Shown: positions 26,101 through 35,588, counted from the stretch's first letter. The stretch: 64,000 bases of DNA from Planctomycetaceae bacterium (GCA_005789975.1 SXWC01000132.1:1-64000); one strand, 5' to 3'. Made by a program: numbers and translations. Notes: generated by a model not told the origin, from the letters alone.

Positions 26101-26547
26101 TCAGTTTTGGTCCGGCTGGTTCTTGCTCGCAGACTGGGCAATGCAGTCGGCCCACTCCAGGTACATCTTCCGCATTTCAGGACGAGTGGACGGGTCAGCG
26201 GCAAAGCCTCTTAATTGAGTTTCCAAGCCTGCGGGGTGAAGAGCTTCAATATGGAGCCCTACAGCATCGCAAACATCATGCATGAACAAATCATCCGCGA
26301 GCGGGTAGAGTGCGACCATCAGCAGGCAGCCCTCGTAGGGATAACGGGATGCGAAGTGCTCAAGCATCACCATTACCTTATCGACGCCCTCTTCCCGCTG
26401 GCCTGATTCCGGCGTGTGAAGATCGACAAGTTCGGCCACCACCGTTTCCGCCAGACCCGCTTCCAAAATGGCTTTCGTGACGACCGGCTCACCACTGCCA
26501 GCCAGTTCTGCGGCGACGAGTCGCGCCCTCTCCAGATCATGTTGCAT
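26101..26547 (-). CDS. Hypothetical helical protein within the IS scrapyard
   Basis: 148 residues and no family recognised. It appears intact, alpha-helical and acidic (MQHDLERARLVAAELAGSGE, then VMVMLEHFASRYPYEG), with no signal peptide. Its 3' end abuts the broken end of the IS66 fragment, so the last residues (SASKNQPDQN) may be changed by the junction. The GC is slightly lower than in flanking genes. It may be cargo of a lost mobile element. Confidence 0.65.
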   Translation of the reverse strand: MQHDLERARLVAAELAGSGEPVVTKAILEAGLAETVVAELVDLHTPESGQREEGVDKVMVMLEHFASRYPYEGCLLMVALYPLADDLFMHDVCDAVGLHIEALHPAGLETQLRGFAADPSTRPEMRKMYLEWADCIAQSASKNQPDQN

Positions 26548-26622
26548 CGCTGTTGCCTCGCCTACCAGATAACAGGAATGTGGGTTGCGCTGCGGACGAC
26601 AGACGGGTTGCCCAGGTCATCG

Positions 26623-27152
26623 TGACCCCCTCCCGGTTTCTGTACCAGTGCTCATGAGAGAGTTGGGGAACAGTCCGCGTGGTGTGTCGGAGGGAGGGGC
26701 GTAGCCCCGACCGGAGACACACCACGCGACGCCGCCGGGACCGCCCCGGAGGCCGTATCGTCCAGCCCGGCAATGAACGCCGCCGGGGTCATCCACTTCA
26801 GGCCGCCATGCGGCCGCCTGTGGTTGTAGTCCATCCGCCACTGGTCGAGAACGACCCGAGCCTCAGGCAGGCTCAGGAACAGCTCACGGTCGAGTAGCTC
26901 GTCCCGAAGCCTGCCGTTGAAGCTCTCCACGTAGCCGTTCTCCCAGGGGCTTGCCTTCTGGATGTAGAGCGTGCGAACGCACGCTCTCGCCAGCCACTCC
27001 TGGATCTCCTTGGCAACGAACTCCGGCCCGTTGTCGCTGCGCAGATGCTCTGGTGCTCCCCGCACGGCGAACAAGTACTGCAGCGTCATGATCACGTAGC
27101 GGCTCAGTCCGCTGTCGTTGCGCGATCGCGGAAGCTCGAGGACAATCGGCAT
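26623..27152 (-). mobile_element. IS3-family OrfB fragment, longer copy
   Basis: The minus strand encodes 166 residues of an IS3 OrfB: HLRSDNGPEFVAKEI contains the second catalytic Asp and SPWENGYVESFNGRLRDELL the Glu, followed by WRMDYNHRRPHGGLKWMTP. The first Asp and everything before it are missing, and the sequence upstream of 27152 is unrelated. The right end TGACCCCCTCCC matches the end of the fragment at 23984. Inactive. Confidence 0.85.
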
Positions 27153-27575
27153 CTGCGCGTAGGGCGCGCTCTCTGGAAGGCGTGGCTCTCGGCCGAAAAG
27201 GCGAGGGCTGGATCAGGGCAGGATCATGCCTGTCCTTTTGCGCTCTCCGGCGAGTTCGCCGGTGAAGGTGCCCTGGCTGACAGGCACGTAGCCGGGAATG
27301 TCGATCGCTGGGGTTCCGTCAGACGCATCGGCCGCAGCAATCGGCCAACGGGCAGCGGCGGGAATGCCGTTCTTGCTTCAGCCGTGCCGAGTCCCAGCCC
27401 AGCGGCTCGAGTTTCGGCTGACCGAGGGATCGTGCCTGTCCTTTTTCTCGCCTTTCCCCGTGACTGAATCGGCGTGAAGATCAGATTCGTGGCCCGCCCA
27501 CCGACTGGGGCGAGATTGTGCAAGCCCACGACGACCGGGCAATCTTTCGAGCGTCGCCCGACCAGCTCTGCGGCT
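27153..27575. other. Gene-free region with repeated GGATCxTGCCTGTCCTTTT
   Basis: No gene is supported. Two near-identical 19-mers, GGATCATGCCTGTCCTTTT (27221-27239) and GGATCGTGCCTGTCCTTTT (27427-27445), lie in the same orientation 206 bp apart. They resemble REP-like short dispersed elements. Confidence 0.5.
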
Positions 27576-27631
27576 GCTCCTCATGATCCTCCCCGCTCGG
27601 CCGACGCTTGCCGAAGTGCCATTGGCCGACC
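27576..27631 (+). repeat. 56-bp inverted repeat, right copy
   Basis: Opposite-strand partner of 24885-24940 (3 mismatches). Here it abuts the 3' end of the FkbM methyltransferase gene, not a gene start, suggesting it is an orphan leader left by rearrangement. Confidence 0.85.
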
Positions 27632-27637
27632 CGTCCT

Positions 27638-28495
27638 TCAGTCGGCAGGCCACGCGAGTGCCGCCGCGAGTTCTGAGGCCGAACGCCGCGCGGTCAGCAG
27701 GTAGTTGCGGCCGCGATCACCCCCGGCCGCGGCGGCATCGACGTCAACGTCGAGAACAGTGCCGGCCGCCTCGTCGATCGCGAAGCAGCGGTAGCCGACG
27801 GGGAGCATCGCCCGCGACTGTTCGAGCGCCGCACGGGAGTTGGCCTCGAGGAGGATGTCCGTCCCGCCGGCCGCGAGGATTCCCGGCATCCCCGCCAGAA
27901 CCTCGGGTTCCGCCCCCTCGACATCGATCTTGATGAGGTCGGGCCGCAGCACGGAAAGACGTTCCGGCAACGAGTCGAGGGCGACCCCCTGGACCGTCAC
28001 CGGCTCCCCGTTTTTCTTCGCCGTGGAGTGCACGGAGGAAAGGATGCCATCGGCCGCATAACGCTCGTAAAGCACCGTCGTGCCGGTGGCGCGGGCGGCT
28101 ACGGCGTGCACGCACGCGATCCGCGGTTCCAAGCCGTTGAGTGCGACGTTGCGGACGAGCCGCGCGTGGTTGCGGCCGCATCCTTCGATGCAGACCACGT
28201 GACAGCGGTCCGAACTGGTCGCGGCAAGCAGGCCGTAGATGCCCGTATAGGCCCCGACGTCGAACGCCTGCCTGGCTTCGGCGGCGAGGGCGGACCAGAG
28301 CCGCAGCGACGTGGGCTCCCAACCGGAGAAGAACCCGGCCCAGTGCAGGGTTTTCACGACGGTGTCGTCGTTTTCCGAATGCATGACGAACGGCCGGTGC
28401 CGGCATGGCAGCCGGATGGGAATCCCGCCGTGCAACGGGTGGGCGTCCCAGAAAGCCAGCCGCTGCCGCAGCGTGAACGCCGCATTGAAATCCAT
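27638..28495 (-). CDS. FkbM-family methyltransferase
   Basis: 285 residues. The SAM-binding start FDVGAYTGIYGLLAA, then VVCIEGCGRNHARLVRNV and the FkbM hallmark LIKIDVEGAEPEVLAGM are all present. These enzymes O-methylate sugars or secondary metabolites. ATG 28495 has GGGAG 7 bases upstream; a longer in-frame start at 28537 is less likely. It is divergent from the glycosyltransferase-like gene at 28614 with 118 bp between them, so it probably belongs to the same glycan cluster. Confidence 0.9.
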   Translation of the reverse strand: MDFNAAFTLRQRLAFWDAHPLHGGIPIRLPCRHRPFVMHSENDDTVVKTLHWAGFFSGWEPTSLRLWSALAAEARQAFDVGAYTGIYGLLAATSSDRCHVVCIEGCGRNHARLVRNVALNGLEPRIACVHAVAARATGTTVLYERYAADGILSSVHSTAKKNGEPVTVQGVALDSLPERLSVLRPDLIKIDVEGAEPEVLAGMPGILAAGGTDILLEANSRAALEQSRAMLPVGYRCFAIDEAAGTVLDVDVDAAAAGGDRGRNYLLTARRSASELAAALAWPAD

Positions 28496-28613
28496 GGGGA
28501 CTCCCGACTGGTCATGCTCGACGGACGCCGCCACCAACGCGACCTTGAAGCATCCGTCCGCGGCCCCCTATTCTTCCCATGAAGCGGGACAACGCAAGCA
28601 CGCGGAATGGGAC

Positions 28614-29318
28614 ATGAAGCTCGGCATTCTCTCGGGGCACTATCCGGGCGTTCGGTTCAACTCCCAGATCAATCACAAGTGCTACGCCGACGCCCACGGC
28701 TATCACTTCATCTTCAACGGCTCCCCGGAGCGGGATCGCCGCCGGTACTTCAGCAAGATCGAGACGATCCTCCGCTATCTGCGGCTGTTCGACTGGATAT
28801 TCTGGATCGACGACGACGCCTATTTCACCGACTTCCGCATCCCCCTGACCCGCTTCCTGGACGAGGCCCCGGGCGCCGAGTTCGTGATCTGCAAAAGCCC
28901 CTCGACCAAGACGCTGTTCACGAAGTTCTCGTCGGGACAGTTCCTCCTGCAAAACACGCCGCGGGCCCACGAGTTCCTTCACGCCGTCCTGGCGGTCGAT
29001 CTCGCGGTCGTCAAGGCGGCCTGGCGGGACGATCTGGGCTACTTCACCCGCGGCGACCAGGACGCGATGGTGCACCTCGTCGAAACCGACCCGCGATTCA
29101 GCGGCGGGTTTTGCCGAATCCTCGACCACAACCGCTTCAACAATCGGGATTTCGAGTACGTCCGCTCGCTCGACGAGCACTTCCTGGTGCATTTCACCGG
29201 CCGCACCAAGCGTCAATCGATGCAGGAGTTTGTGGAGCGACTCGGTGCGAACTCCTTCCTGACACCGGAGTCGGCGCTCTCCCAACTGAGGATCGAAAAC
29301 TCCGACGAGCCCGCGTGA
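28614..29318 (+). CDS. Glycosyltransferase resembling the GMA12/MNN10 (GT34) group
   Basis: 234 residues. INHKCYADAHGYHFIFN near the start, a DxD-type metal motif in IFWIDDDAYFTDF (about 62-74), SGQFLLQNTPRAHEFL and RGDQDAMVHLV follow the pattern of galactosyl/mannosyltransferases of the GMA12/MNN10 family. Those are mainly eukaryotic, with bacterial relatives in capsule loci. No membrane anchor is visible. ATG 28614 is the first start in the conserved part. It is the first gene of a long plus-strand glycan run. Confidence 0.8.
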   Translation: MKLGILSGHYPGVRFNSQINHKCYADAHGYHFIFNGSPERDRRRYFSKIETILRYLRLFDWIFWIDDDAYFTDFRIPLTRFLDEAPGAEFVICKSPSTKTLFTKFSSGQFLLQNTPRAHEFLHAVLAVDLAVVKAAWRDDLGYFTRGDQDAMVHLVETDPRFSGGFCRILDHNRFNNRDFEYVRSLDEHFLVHFTGRTKRQSMQEFVERLGANSFLTPESALSQLRIENSDEPA

Positions 29319-29348
29319 GCGGGATTCGCCCCGCCGCCGGTCACGACG

Positions 29349-31574
29349 ATGAACTCCTCTCCTCGAGCACTGCCGCGTCCGACTGCCCGAGGCACGATCG
29401 CCGTTTCAGGCATCGTGCCGGCCTGCGAGCACGTCTTCAATCCGACAGTCTTCCGCTCTCCCGCCGGCATCGTCTCCCTGTTTCGTGGCGTGTCGGTCGA
29501 TGGGGTGCGGAGGGTGTTTCGCTGCGAACTTGCGGCGGACTTTCGACCCACCGGCCCGCCGATCGACTGGACGGCCGAACTGGCGGCCCGTGGCGACACG
29601 CCCGCCTGGGTAGCCGATCCCCGGACGTTTTCTTTTCAGGGGAGGCGGTTCGTCACGTTCAATACCGGCCACAGCCGACGGCCCAACGAGTTGTTCGTGG
29701 TCGAAGTCGACGACACCGGCCGGCCGACCGCGGCCCCGATCGCCGCGGAGCTGACGACAGGCCGACGGCTGATCGAGAAAAACTGGGGCTTTTTTCCCTG
29801 CGGCGACCGGCTGTTCGCGATCTATGCACTCGATCCGCTGCTGATCCTCGCCTGCAGGTTCGACGGCGACCGCCTGATTTGTGAACCCGCCTGGCGGCAC
29901 GACTGGCTGGCCGACCACCTTCGCGCCGCCTTCGGCCCGCTGCATGGCGGCACATGCCCCATGGCGGTCGGTGAGCGGCTCGTGACCGTGTTCCAGAGCC
30001 GGTGGCATGCCGCGGACGGATTCGAGTACGCCGGCAACATGCTGCAGCTGCAGCCCGAGCCGCCGTTCGCCCCTCTGGCCGTCGGACCATGGCCGCTGTT
30101 CATGCTCGACGACGGCGAACGGGCGGTGCAGCCCGTCCGGCGGCTCAACGCCCGCGTGGCGCACTGCCTCTATCCGGCCGGGCTCATCGACGGCCCGGGG
30201 GACGGCCAGCTCTCCATCACCTACGGCATCAACGACGTGGCCTGCGGTCATCGCACCTACGAGGCCGCGGATGTGCTCGCGCGACTCGTACCGCTCACTC
30301 GAATCAACGTCGTTCGCACGCTGCACACACCTTCCACCGCCGCCGCTTCACCCGCCGCCGCCGCTTGCCGATCGGCCGCGGTGCGGACGTTTCACTGGCG
30401 GCCACGCGCAGCCGTCCTCGGCACCCCGGCGGAACTCGCCTCGGGGCGCTTCGTGTTTGGCAACGTCGGCGACTCACTCCAGCGACATCTCAACGCCGCC
30501 CTGTTCGGCACACGAACGCTCCATGCCGAGCATGCCGAGCAGGCGGCCCCCCGGCTCCTCGGCGTTGGCTCGATCGCCCACCGGGCCCGGGCGGGCGACG
30601 TGATCTGGGGCAGCGGCTTCAAGGATCAGCCGCTCACGCTCACCGCCGCTGAGAAGGCGGCGATCGAGGTCCGTGCGGTCCGTGGCCCACTGACGGCGGA
30701 TTACCTCTCCAGCAATGGCGTGGCAGTGCCGCCCGATGTCGCCTTCTTCGACCCGGGCCTGCTCGTGGCGGAGATCCTCCCCGATGAGATCGCCGCCTGC
30801 CGGCGGTCGTCCGGATCGCCCTGCGGGCTCTTGCTCGTGCCGCACTACAAAGACACGGCCGTGTGGCTCGACCGGTTCCCCGCGGCCGGTCGCCGTCTCC
30901 GGACGGTCGACTGCGATCTCTTCGTGATGCTCCGCGAGATGCTCGCCGCCGAACTCGTCGTATCCAGTTCACTCCACGGCATCATTCTGGCCGAGGCCCT
31001 GGGCGTGCCGGCGGTGCTCATGCGGCCTCCGGCAACGGAGCCGTTCGCCAAGTTCGAGGACTACTACCTCGGGACCGGCCGGACCGCGTTTCCCGTGATC
31101 GACGACCCCGACGAGGCGACGCGGGTGCGGCCCGCCGAGCCTGTGAAGCCCCCGCGGGATTGGCGGCGTTCCGTTCCCGGCATCCACCAACTCGAATCCC
31201 GTGGGCTCACCGTTCCCATCCTGCCGCTCGACGGCCCGGCCGTCTGCCCGGCTGGCAGGGCCGAGGTCCTGCTCGAAGTGGGCAGGTTTGCCGGCGGACG
31301 CTTCGCCATCCGGGCGACACTCGCCGAACCAGGCGCCACGCGGCTCGTCTTTTCCATCGAGGGAAATCCCCTTCACGACGTTTTGCTGTCGGCGGAAACC
31401 ACGGTCCTGCCCTTCGACGGCCGTCTCCTGGAAGAACGGGGCGGCCTCGTGTTGCTCACGGCCACGCCGGCCGGCGGCCATGCGTCCCGAATACTGCTCT
31501 CCCCGGAGTTTCCGCCGGACAAGGAGCCCGGGGCCGCGGGCGGCGGTCCGCCTCCACGGCCCGCGCTGGCATAA
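29349..31574 (+). CDS. Beta-propeller (GH130/GH43-like) fused to polysaccharide pyruvyltransferase family domain
   Basis: 741 residues. The N-terminal half (about 15-320) looks like a five-bladed propeller of the GH130/GH43/GH32 kind: VFNPTVFR, WVADPRTFSFQG, LIEKNWGFFPCGD, LHGGTCPM and YGINDVACGHRTYE. The C-terminal half (about 345-590) is polysaccharide pyruvyltransferase-like: FGNVGDSLQRHLNAALFG, VIWGSGFKD, AVRGPLTADYL, FDPGLLV and VSSSLHGIILAEALGVP. About 130 beta-rich residues follow. I know of no common protein with this order. It may trim or bind and then pyruvylate a surface glycan (inference). Confidence 0.75.
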   Translation: MNSSPRALPRPTARGTIAVSGIVPACEHVFNPTVFRSPAGIVSLFRGVSVDGVRRVFRCELAADFRPTGPPIDWTAELAARGDTPAWVADPRTFSFQGRRFVTFNTGHSRRPNELFVVEVDDTGRPTAAPIAAELTTGRRLIEKNWGFFPCGDRLFAIYALDPLLILACRFDGDRLICEPAWRHDWLADHLRAAFGPLHGGTCPMAVGERLVTVFQSRWHAADGFEYAGNMLQLQPEPPFAPLAVGPWPLFMLDDGERAVQPVRRLNARVAHCLYPAGLIDGPGDGQLSITYGINDVACGHRTYEAADVLARLVPLTRINVVRTLHTPSTAAASPAAAACRSAAVRTFHWRPRAAVLGTPAELASGRFVFGNVGDSLQRHLNAALFGTRTLHAEHAEQAAPRLLGVGSIAHRARAGDVIWGSGFKDQPLTLTAAEKAAIEVRAVRGPLTADYLSSNGVAVPPDVAFFDPGLLVAEILPDEIAACRRSSGSPCGLLLVPHYKDTAVWLDRFPAAGRRLRTVDCDLFVMLREMLAAELVVSSSLHGIILAEALGVPAVLMRPPATEPFAKFEDYYLGTGRTAFPVIDDPDEATRVRPAEPVKPPRDWRRSVPGIHQLESRGLTVPILPLDGPAVCPAGRAEVLLEVGRFAGGRFAIRATLAEPGATRLVFSIEGNPLHDVLLSAETTVLPFDGRLLEERGGLVLLTATPAGGHASRILLSPEFPPDKEPGAAGGGPPPRPALA

Positions 31575-31617
31575 TCAGCCATTCATCGACCGCTCCCGGA
31601 TTCGCCCCGGAACGCGC

Positions 31618-32436
31618 ATGCGCATCATCGCCCTCATTGCCGTCTTCAATGAACGCCGCTTCATCGCCGGCTGCCTCGAGCACCTCTTCGCAGAGGGCGT
31701 CGAGGCCTACGTCATCGACAACGGCTCGACCGACGAAACCGCCGAGATCGCCCGACGGTACCTCGGCCATGGGCTCGTCGGCATGGAGTCCCTGCCGCGC
31801 GCGGAGCACTTCAGCCTCCCACGGGTGCTGGCCAGAAAGCAGGAACTGGCCGTCACGCTCGACGCCGACTGGTTCATCCATCACGACACCGACGAGATCC
31901 GCACGGCAGCAGAACCTGGCCACACGCTGGCCGAAGCGATCGCTCAGGCCGATGCCGCAGGATTCAACGCGGTGAACTTCCTCGAGTTCACCTTCACGCC
32001 CACCATCGAGTCGCCCGATCACGACCATCCGCGATACCGCGACACGATGCGGTGGTACTACCCGTTTCTGCCGCAGTTTCCCCATCGCCTCAATGCCTGG
32101 AAGCGACAGGCTGGGGGCGTGAATCTCGTCGCTCATGCCGGACACCGCGTCGACTTCCCGGGGCTGCGGATGCACCCGGAGTCGCTCCATCTCGAGCACT
32201 ACATGTTTCTGAGCCCGGATCATGCCATCGAAAAGTTCATCGAGACGCGGAAGTACGACCCGGCGATGATCGAGAAGGGGTGGCATCGCTGGCGGTCGCG
32301 GCTCACGCCGGAGGACATCCGCCTTCCGGCGGCGGTGGAGCTCAAGGAACGGCGGCCCGGCCAGCCGCTCTGCCCGTTGAATCCTCGAACGAAACACGTG
32401 CTCGACCCGGCGTCCAGAGTCGGTGGCCCGCCATGA
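31618..32436 (+). CDS. Family 2 glycosyltransferase
   Basis: 272 residues. It opens IIALIAVFNERRFIAGCLEH, with DNGSTDETAEIARRY and a metal-binding DxD region TLDADWFIHHDTDE, as in GT2 enzymes of the DUF/glycosyltransferase-2-like group. No transmembrane segment is present. ATG 31618 starts directly at the Rossmann-like strand. The stop overlaps the next gene by ATGA (32433-32436). It probably adds one sugar in the cluster's glycan. Confidence 0.9.
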   Translation: MRIIALIAVFNERRFIAGCLEHLFAEGVEAYVIDNGSTDETAEIARRYLGHGLVGMESLPRAEHFSLPRVLARKQELAVTLDADWFIHHDTDEIRTAAEPGHTLAEAIAQADAAGFNAVNFLEFTFTPTIESPDHDHPRYRDTMRWYYPFLPQFPHRLNAWKRQAGGVNLVAHAGHRVDFPGLRMHPESLHLEHYMFLSPDHAIEKFIETRKYDPAMIEKGWHRWRSRLTPEDIRLPAAVELKERRPGQPLCPLNPRTKHVLDPASRVGGPP

Positions 32437-33479
32437 CGCAACCCACCACACGGCTCACGGCCGCGGGGCGTTCGGGCGTCCGGATCGCCTTGGCTCCGCT
32501 GGAGGTGCGCGCCAACAGCTTCGTGCGGGCGTTCACGGAGTGCCTGCGGTCCGGCGGGTTCGACACGATCGCCTACGGCTATGAGCCGGAACTGCCCTCC
32601 GGCTGCCGGGTCGTGATCCTGCACTGGCCCAACCGGTTTTTCGCGCCGGCTTCGGCAGCCGCCGCGGAAGCGGCCGAGCAACTGCTCGCCGCGTGGCGAT
32701 CGGCCCGCGCCGCGGGCACGCGGTTTCTCTGGGTGGCCCACAATGTCCATCCGCACGACACGGCCCCGCGGCACCACGCCCTCGCCCGCGGCTTCATCGA
32801 TTGCCTCGACGGCATCATCCATCTGTCGCGCGCGTCTGCTGCGGCGATTCGTGCCGCCCATCGACCGGCCGTGGCGCGGGAGTTGATCACCCGGCACGGC
32901 CACTACCGCGAACTCTGCGCGACCCCGCTGCGACCGTTCCCGGCTCTCGACGACGGCATCCGGCTGGGTTACGTCGGCCGGATCCGGCCCTACAAGAACC
33001 TGGAGAGCCTGCTCGCCTCCTCGGCCGAGGCCGCCGTGCCGGGGCTGGAAGTGTCGCTCGCGGGGTTCCGGCACGACGACTCCTATGCCGCCCGCATCGA
33101 GGCTCTGGCAGCCAGCCGTGCGGACGTTCGCCTCGATCTGCGAAGCGGCTTTCTTTCCGAAGCGGAACTCGAAGCCGCGATCGACCACTGCCATGCGATC
33201 GTCCTGCCATACCGATGCATCCTGAACAGTGGCACGGTGCTGCTGGCCCTCTCGCGTGACCGGCCGGTGTTGGCGCCGCGACTGGGGGGCCTCGAGGAAC
33301 TCCGGGACCACGTCGGCGACCGTTGGCTGCGGCTCTATGACGGCGACCTGACCGCGAGCACCGTCAGGTCGTTCATCGACCTTTTGCGGACGCACGATGG
33401 CGGGCGGTGCGACCTCTCCAGCCACGACTGGGGGCCGATCGCCGCGGACCTGTGTTCCTTCATCGACGAGGTCGTCTGA
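32433..33479 (+). CDS. Group 1 (GT4-like) glycosyltransferase
   Basis: 348 residues, GT-B fold. LGYVGRIRPYKNLESLLAS starts the nucleotide-sugar domain, SGFLSEAELEAAIDHCHAIV follows, and VLPYRCILNSGTVLLALSRD is the donor-binding segment. The N-terminal domain holds FLWVAHNVHPHD. It is translationally coupled to the GT2 gene upstream and followed after 2 bp by the pyruvyltransferase-like gene. Confidence 0.88.
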   Translation: MTQPTTRLTAAGRSGVRIALAPLEVRANSFVRAFTECLRSGGFDTIAYGYEPELPSGCRVVILHWPNRFFAPASAAAAEAAEQLLAAWRSARAAGTRFLWVAHNVHPHDTAPRHHALARGFIDCLDGIIHLSRASAAAIRAAHRPAVARELITRHGHYRELCATPLRPFPALDDGIRLGYVGRIRPYKNLESLLASSAEAAVPGLEVSLAGFRHDDSYAARIEALAASRADVRLDLRSGFLSEAELEAAIDHCHAIVLPYRCILNSGTVLLALSRDRPVLAPRLGGLEELRDHVGDRWLRLYDGDLTASTVRSFIDLLRTHDGGRCDLSSHDWGPIAADLCSFIDEVV

Positions 33480-33481
33480 CG

Positions 33482-34528
33482 ATGCCGCCACCGGATCTGC
33501 CCCGCGCCGCCTTCCATCCCGTACGGTACTGGCGGCAGGAACATGCGCCCGGCCCGCAGAACTTCGGCGACTATCTCGCCGAATTGTTCCTCGAAGAACT
33601 CCTCGTGCTCCCGTCGTGGCCCGCCGACGCCTACTACCTCGTCGGCAGCGTCATTCGCGAGCAGCGGATTCGCCGGACGCTCGACGAGCTCCGCGTGGAC
33701 GCCGACACGGGTCGCGTCGCCTTCTGGGGATGCGGCCTCCGCGGCCCCGAGGGCCTTTCGCCGGAAGGACGCGGCCAGGCCGCCTTCTTCGGTGTCCGCG
33801 GACCGCTCACCCGAGATGCCCTCGCGCTCCCCGCCGACACCGTCATCGGTGATCCGGGTCTGCTGCTGCCGCTGATCGTCGAGAAGCCGGTCGCAGGTCA
33901 CGGACGGACGCTGTGCGTCACCCACTTTCACGAGCCACGATCGCCCGGCGACATCAAATCCCAGACCGGTGTCGATGACGTCGTCTCGTCGGCCCTGCCC
34001 GCGTCACTTCCGCACCTTCGGGAGATGATCCGGCTGATCGCCGGTGCCGGCTTCGTGCTCGGCGGTTCGCTGCATGCCGCCATCGCCGCCTGCGCCTACG
34101 GCGTGCCGTTCGCCTTTTTCGACTCGGGATACATCGACATCCCGTTCAAATGGGACGACTTCGCGGCCTCCGTCGGAATCCCCGCCCTCTTCGCCCGCAC
34201 CCTCGCCGAGGGCCGGTCGATTCACGGCGACGCGATCGCGGGGGCGTGCCGGCCGCCGCCCCTCTCCCCGCTCCTGCATGCCGCCCCATTTCAGGTGCTG
34301 CCGGAAATGCACCTGCGGGCGGTCGTGCACGACGGCTGGTGCGCGGCTCCGGCCGTCGCCGAGGCCCGACGGAGGCTGGCGCCGCTGACGGCGGCCGCCA
34401 AACGCTCGCAGCGTGATGCCCAGCGGCGCTGGCTCGAACGCGAGCAACGGGCCTTCGAGGCCCGCTGCGCCAAAGCAGACCTCCAAGGCCCGCGTCAGGC
34501 GATGCCGAAGCCGAGCGATTTGACGTAG
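33482..34528 (+). CDS. Polysaccharide pyruvyltransferase family protein
   Basis: 348 residues. NFGDYLAELFLEELL, VGSVIREQ, FWGCGLRGPEG, FFGVRGPLTRDAL, IGDPGLLLPL and VLGGSLHAAIAACAYGVP make a complete pyruvyltransferase-family pattern. Such enzymes transfer pyruvate from PEP to sugars, making 4,6-ketals. The C-terminal 50 residues are basic and helical. It is the last gene of the tight operon 31618-34528. The 3' end overlaps the convergent sulfotransferase gene by 34 bp. Confidence 0.88.
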   Translation: MPPPDLPRAAFHPVRYWRQEHAPGPQNFGDYLAELFLEELLVLPSWPADAYYLVGSVIREQRIRRTLDELRVDADTGRVAFWGCGLRGPEGLSPEGRGQAAFFGVRGPLTRDALALPADTVIGDPGLLLPLIVEKPVAGHGRTLCVTHFHEPRSPGDIKSQTGVDDVVSSALPASLPHLREMIRLIAGAGFVLGGSLHAAIAACAYGVPFAFFDSGYIDIPFKWDDFAASVGIPALFARTLAEGRSIHGDAIAGACRPPPLSPLLHAAPFQVLPEMHLRAVVHDGWCAAPAVAEARRRLAPLTAAAKRSQRDAQRRWLEREQRAFEARCAKADLQGPRQAMPKPSDLT

Positions 34529-35361
34529 GCGACGTCGTCGGGGTCGAACTGTTCCAGGCCATGATCGCGGAAGCGGCCGATCGACCGGGGTGGCTGCGCA
34601 AGCCCGATCAGGTCGGCGGGGGCCTGCCCGGGCAGGCCCAGAAAAGCGAGAAGCGCGCCGATCCCGGCGGCGGGCGAACCGCAGAACTCCTCGAACCGGA
34701 TGAAGTGGAATCGCGTCGGCATCGCGGCCGCCGCGGCGATCACGCGGCGATGCGAGGCGCACCAGAAGCTGAGCATGTATCGGGGCGTGGGCTCGAATGG
34801 ACGTCCCAGGTAGGCCTCGCCCCATCGCATCGCCTGGTTGCTGTTGGCGCTGTGGGCCATGTCGAGCCCACTGCGGCTCACGAAGACGTAGCGCATCCGC
34901 GGCAACGCGCGGGCGAGTCGCGGCAGAACGACATGCGTGTTGGGCTCCTTCCAACCCCACCGGCCCTGAGGCGCCGGGCCGATCCGCCCGGCAAGCAGCG
35001 TCGCGGCACGCTCCCGCGACCACTCGGCCGAGTGCGGCGGGATTTCCCGCCGTGACAGCTCCTCGATGCGTGCGACATCCGCCCGATCGAAACGGGCTTC
35101 GCCCACCATCCGATTCACCAGGATGCCGAGCAGGCGGTCGAACTCCCCGTCGGGGCAGTCCTGAATGCCGGGCCGGTTGAAGAGGAGGCTGAACCAGCGA
35201 TTGTCGAGGGCCGCGTTCAGGTCTTCCCCGATGAAGAAACCGCATTCCCGCAGCATCGCGGCGATCAGTCGCGTGCCACTGCCCCCCACGCCGCCGACGA
35301 CGACCGGATCTTGATGCGTTTCCAGCAGGGCCTCGAGGCCCGTCGCGTCACCTTCCCGCAC
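34495..35361 (-). CDS. Sulfotransferase family protein
   Basis: 288 residues. The phosphosulfate-binding loop is VVVGGVGGSGTRLIAAML (about 20-37); RWGWKEPNTHVVLPRL and YVFVSRSGLDMAHS (3'-phosphate motif) follow. This is the Sulfotransfer_3 branch. No signal peptide. It is convergent with the pyruvyltransferase gene and divergent from the GT2 gene at 35589. It is consistent with a sulfated surface glycan. Confidence 0.85.
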   Translation of the reverse strand: MREGDATGLEALLETHQDPVVVGGVGGSGTRLIAAMLRECGFFIGEDLNAALDNRWFSLLFNRPGIQDCPDGEFDRLLGILVNRMVGEARFDRADVARIEELSRREIPPHSAEWSRERAATLLAGRIGPAPQGRWGWKEPNTHVVLPRLARALPRMRYVFVSRSGLDMAHSANSNQAMRWGEAYLGRPFEPTPRYMLSFWCASHRRVIAAAAAMPTRFHFIRFEEFCGSPAAGIGALLAFLGLPGQAPADLIGLAQPPRSIGRFRDHGLEQFDPDDVAYVKSLGFGIA

Positions 35362-35588
35362 GGCTCACACCCTTCCCGCCGTCACCTGGTTCCACATTGC
35401 CGCCATGCCCGACCCGAAGGATGCTATCACACCGTCGTCAGGAACCCCTTGCCGGGCCGCCGCGCTCCCGACCGTGTCGCGGGCTCCCGGCACCACGCTC
35501 CACCGTGGCGGCCGCGTTGCTCGCGGCCGCCGGCCACGGCTACCATGCCGGAATCCGCGGGCGGGCATCGCCCCGTAAGGAACGGCCC

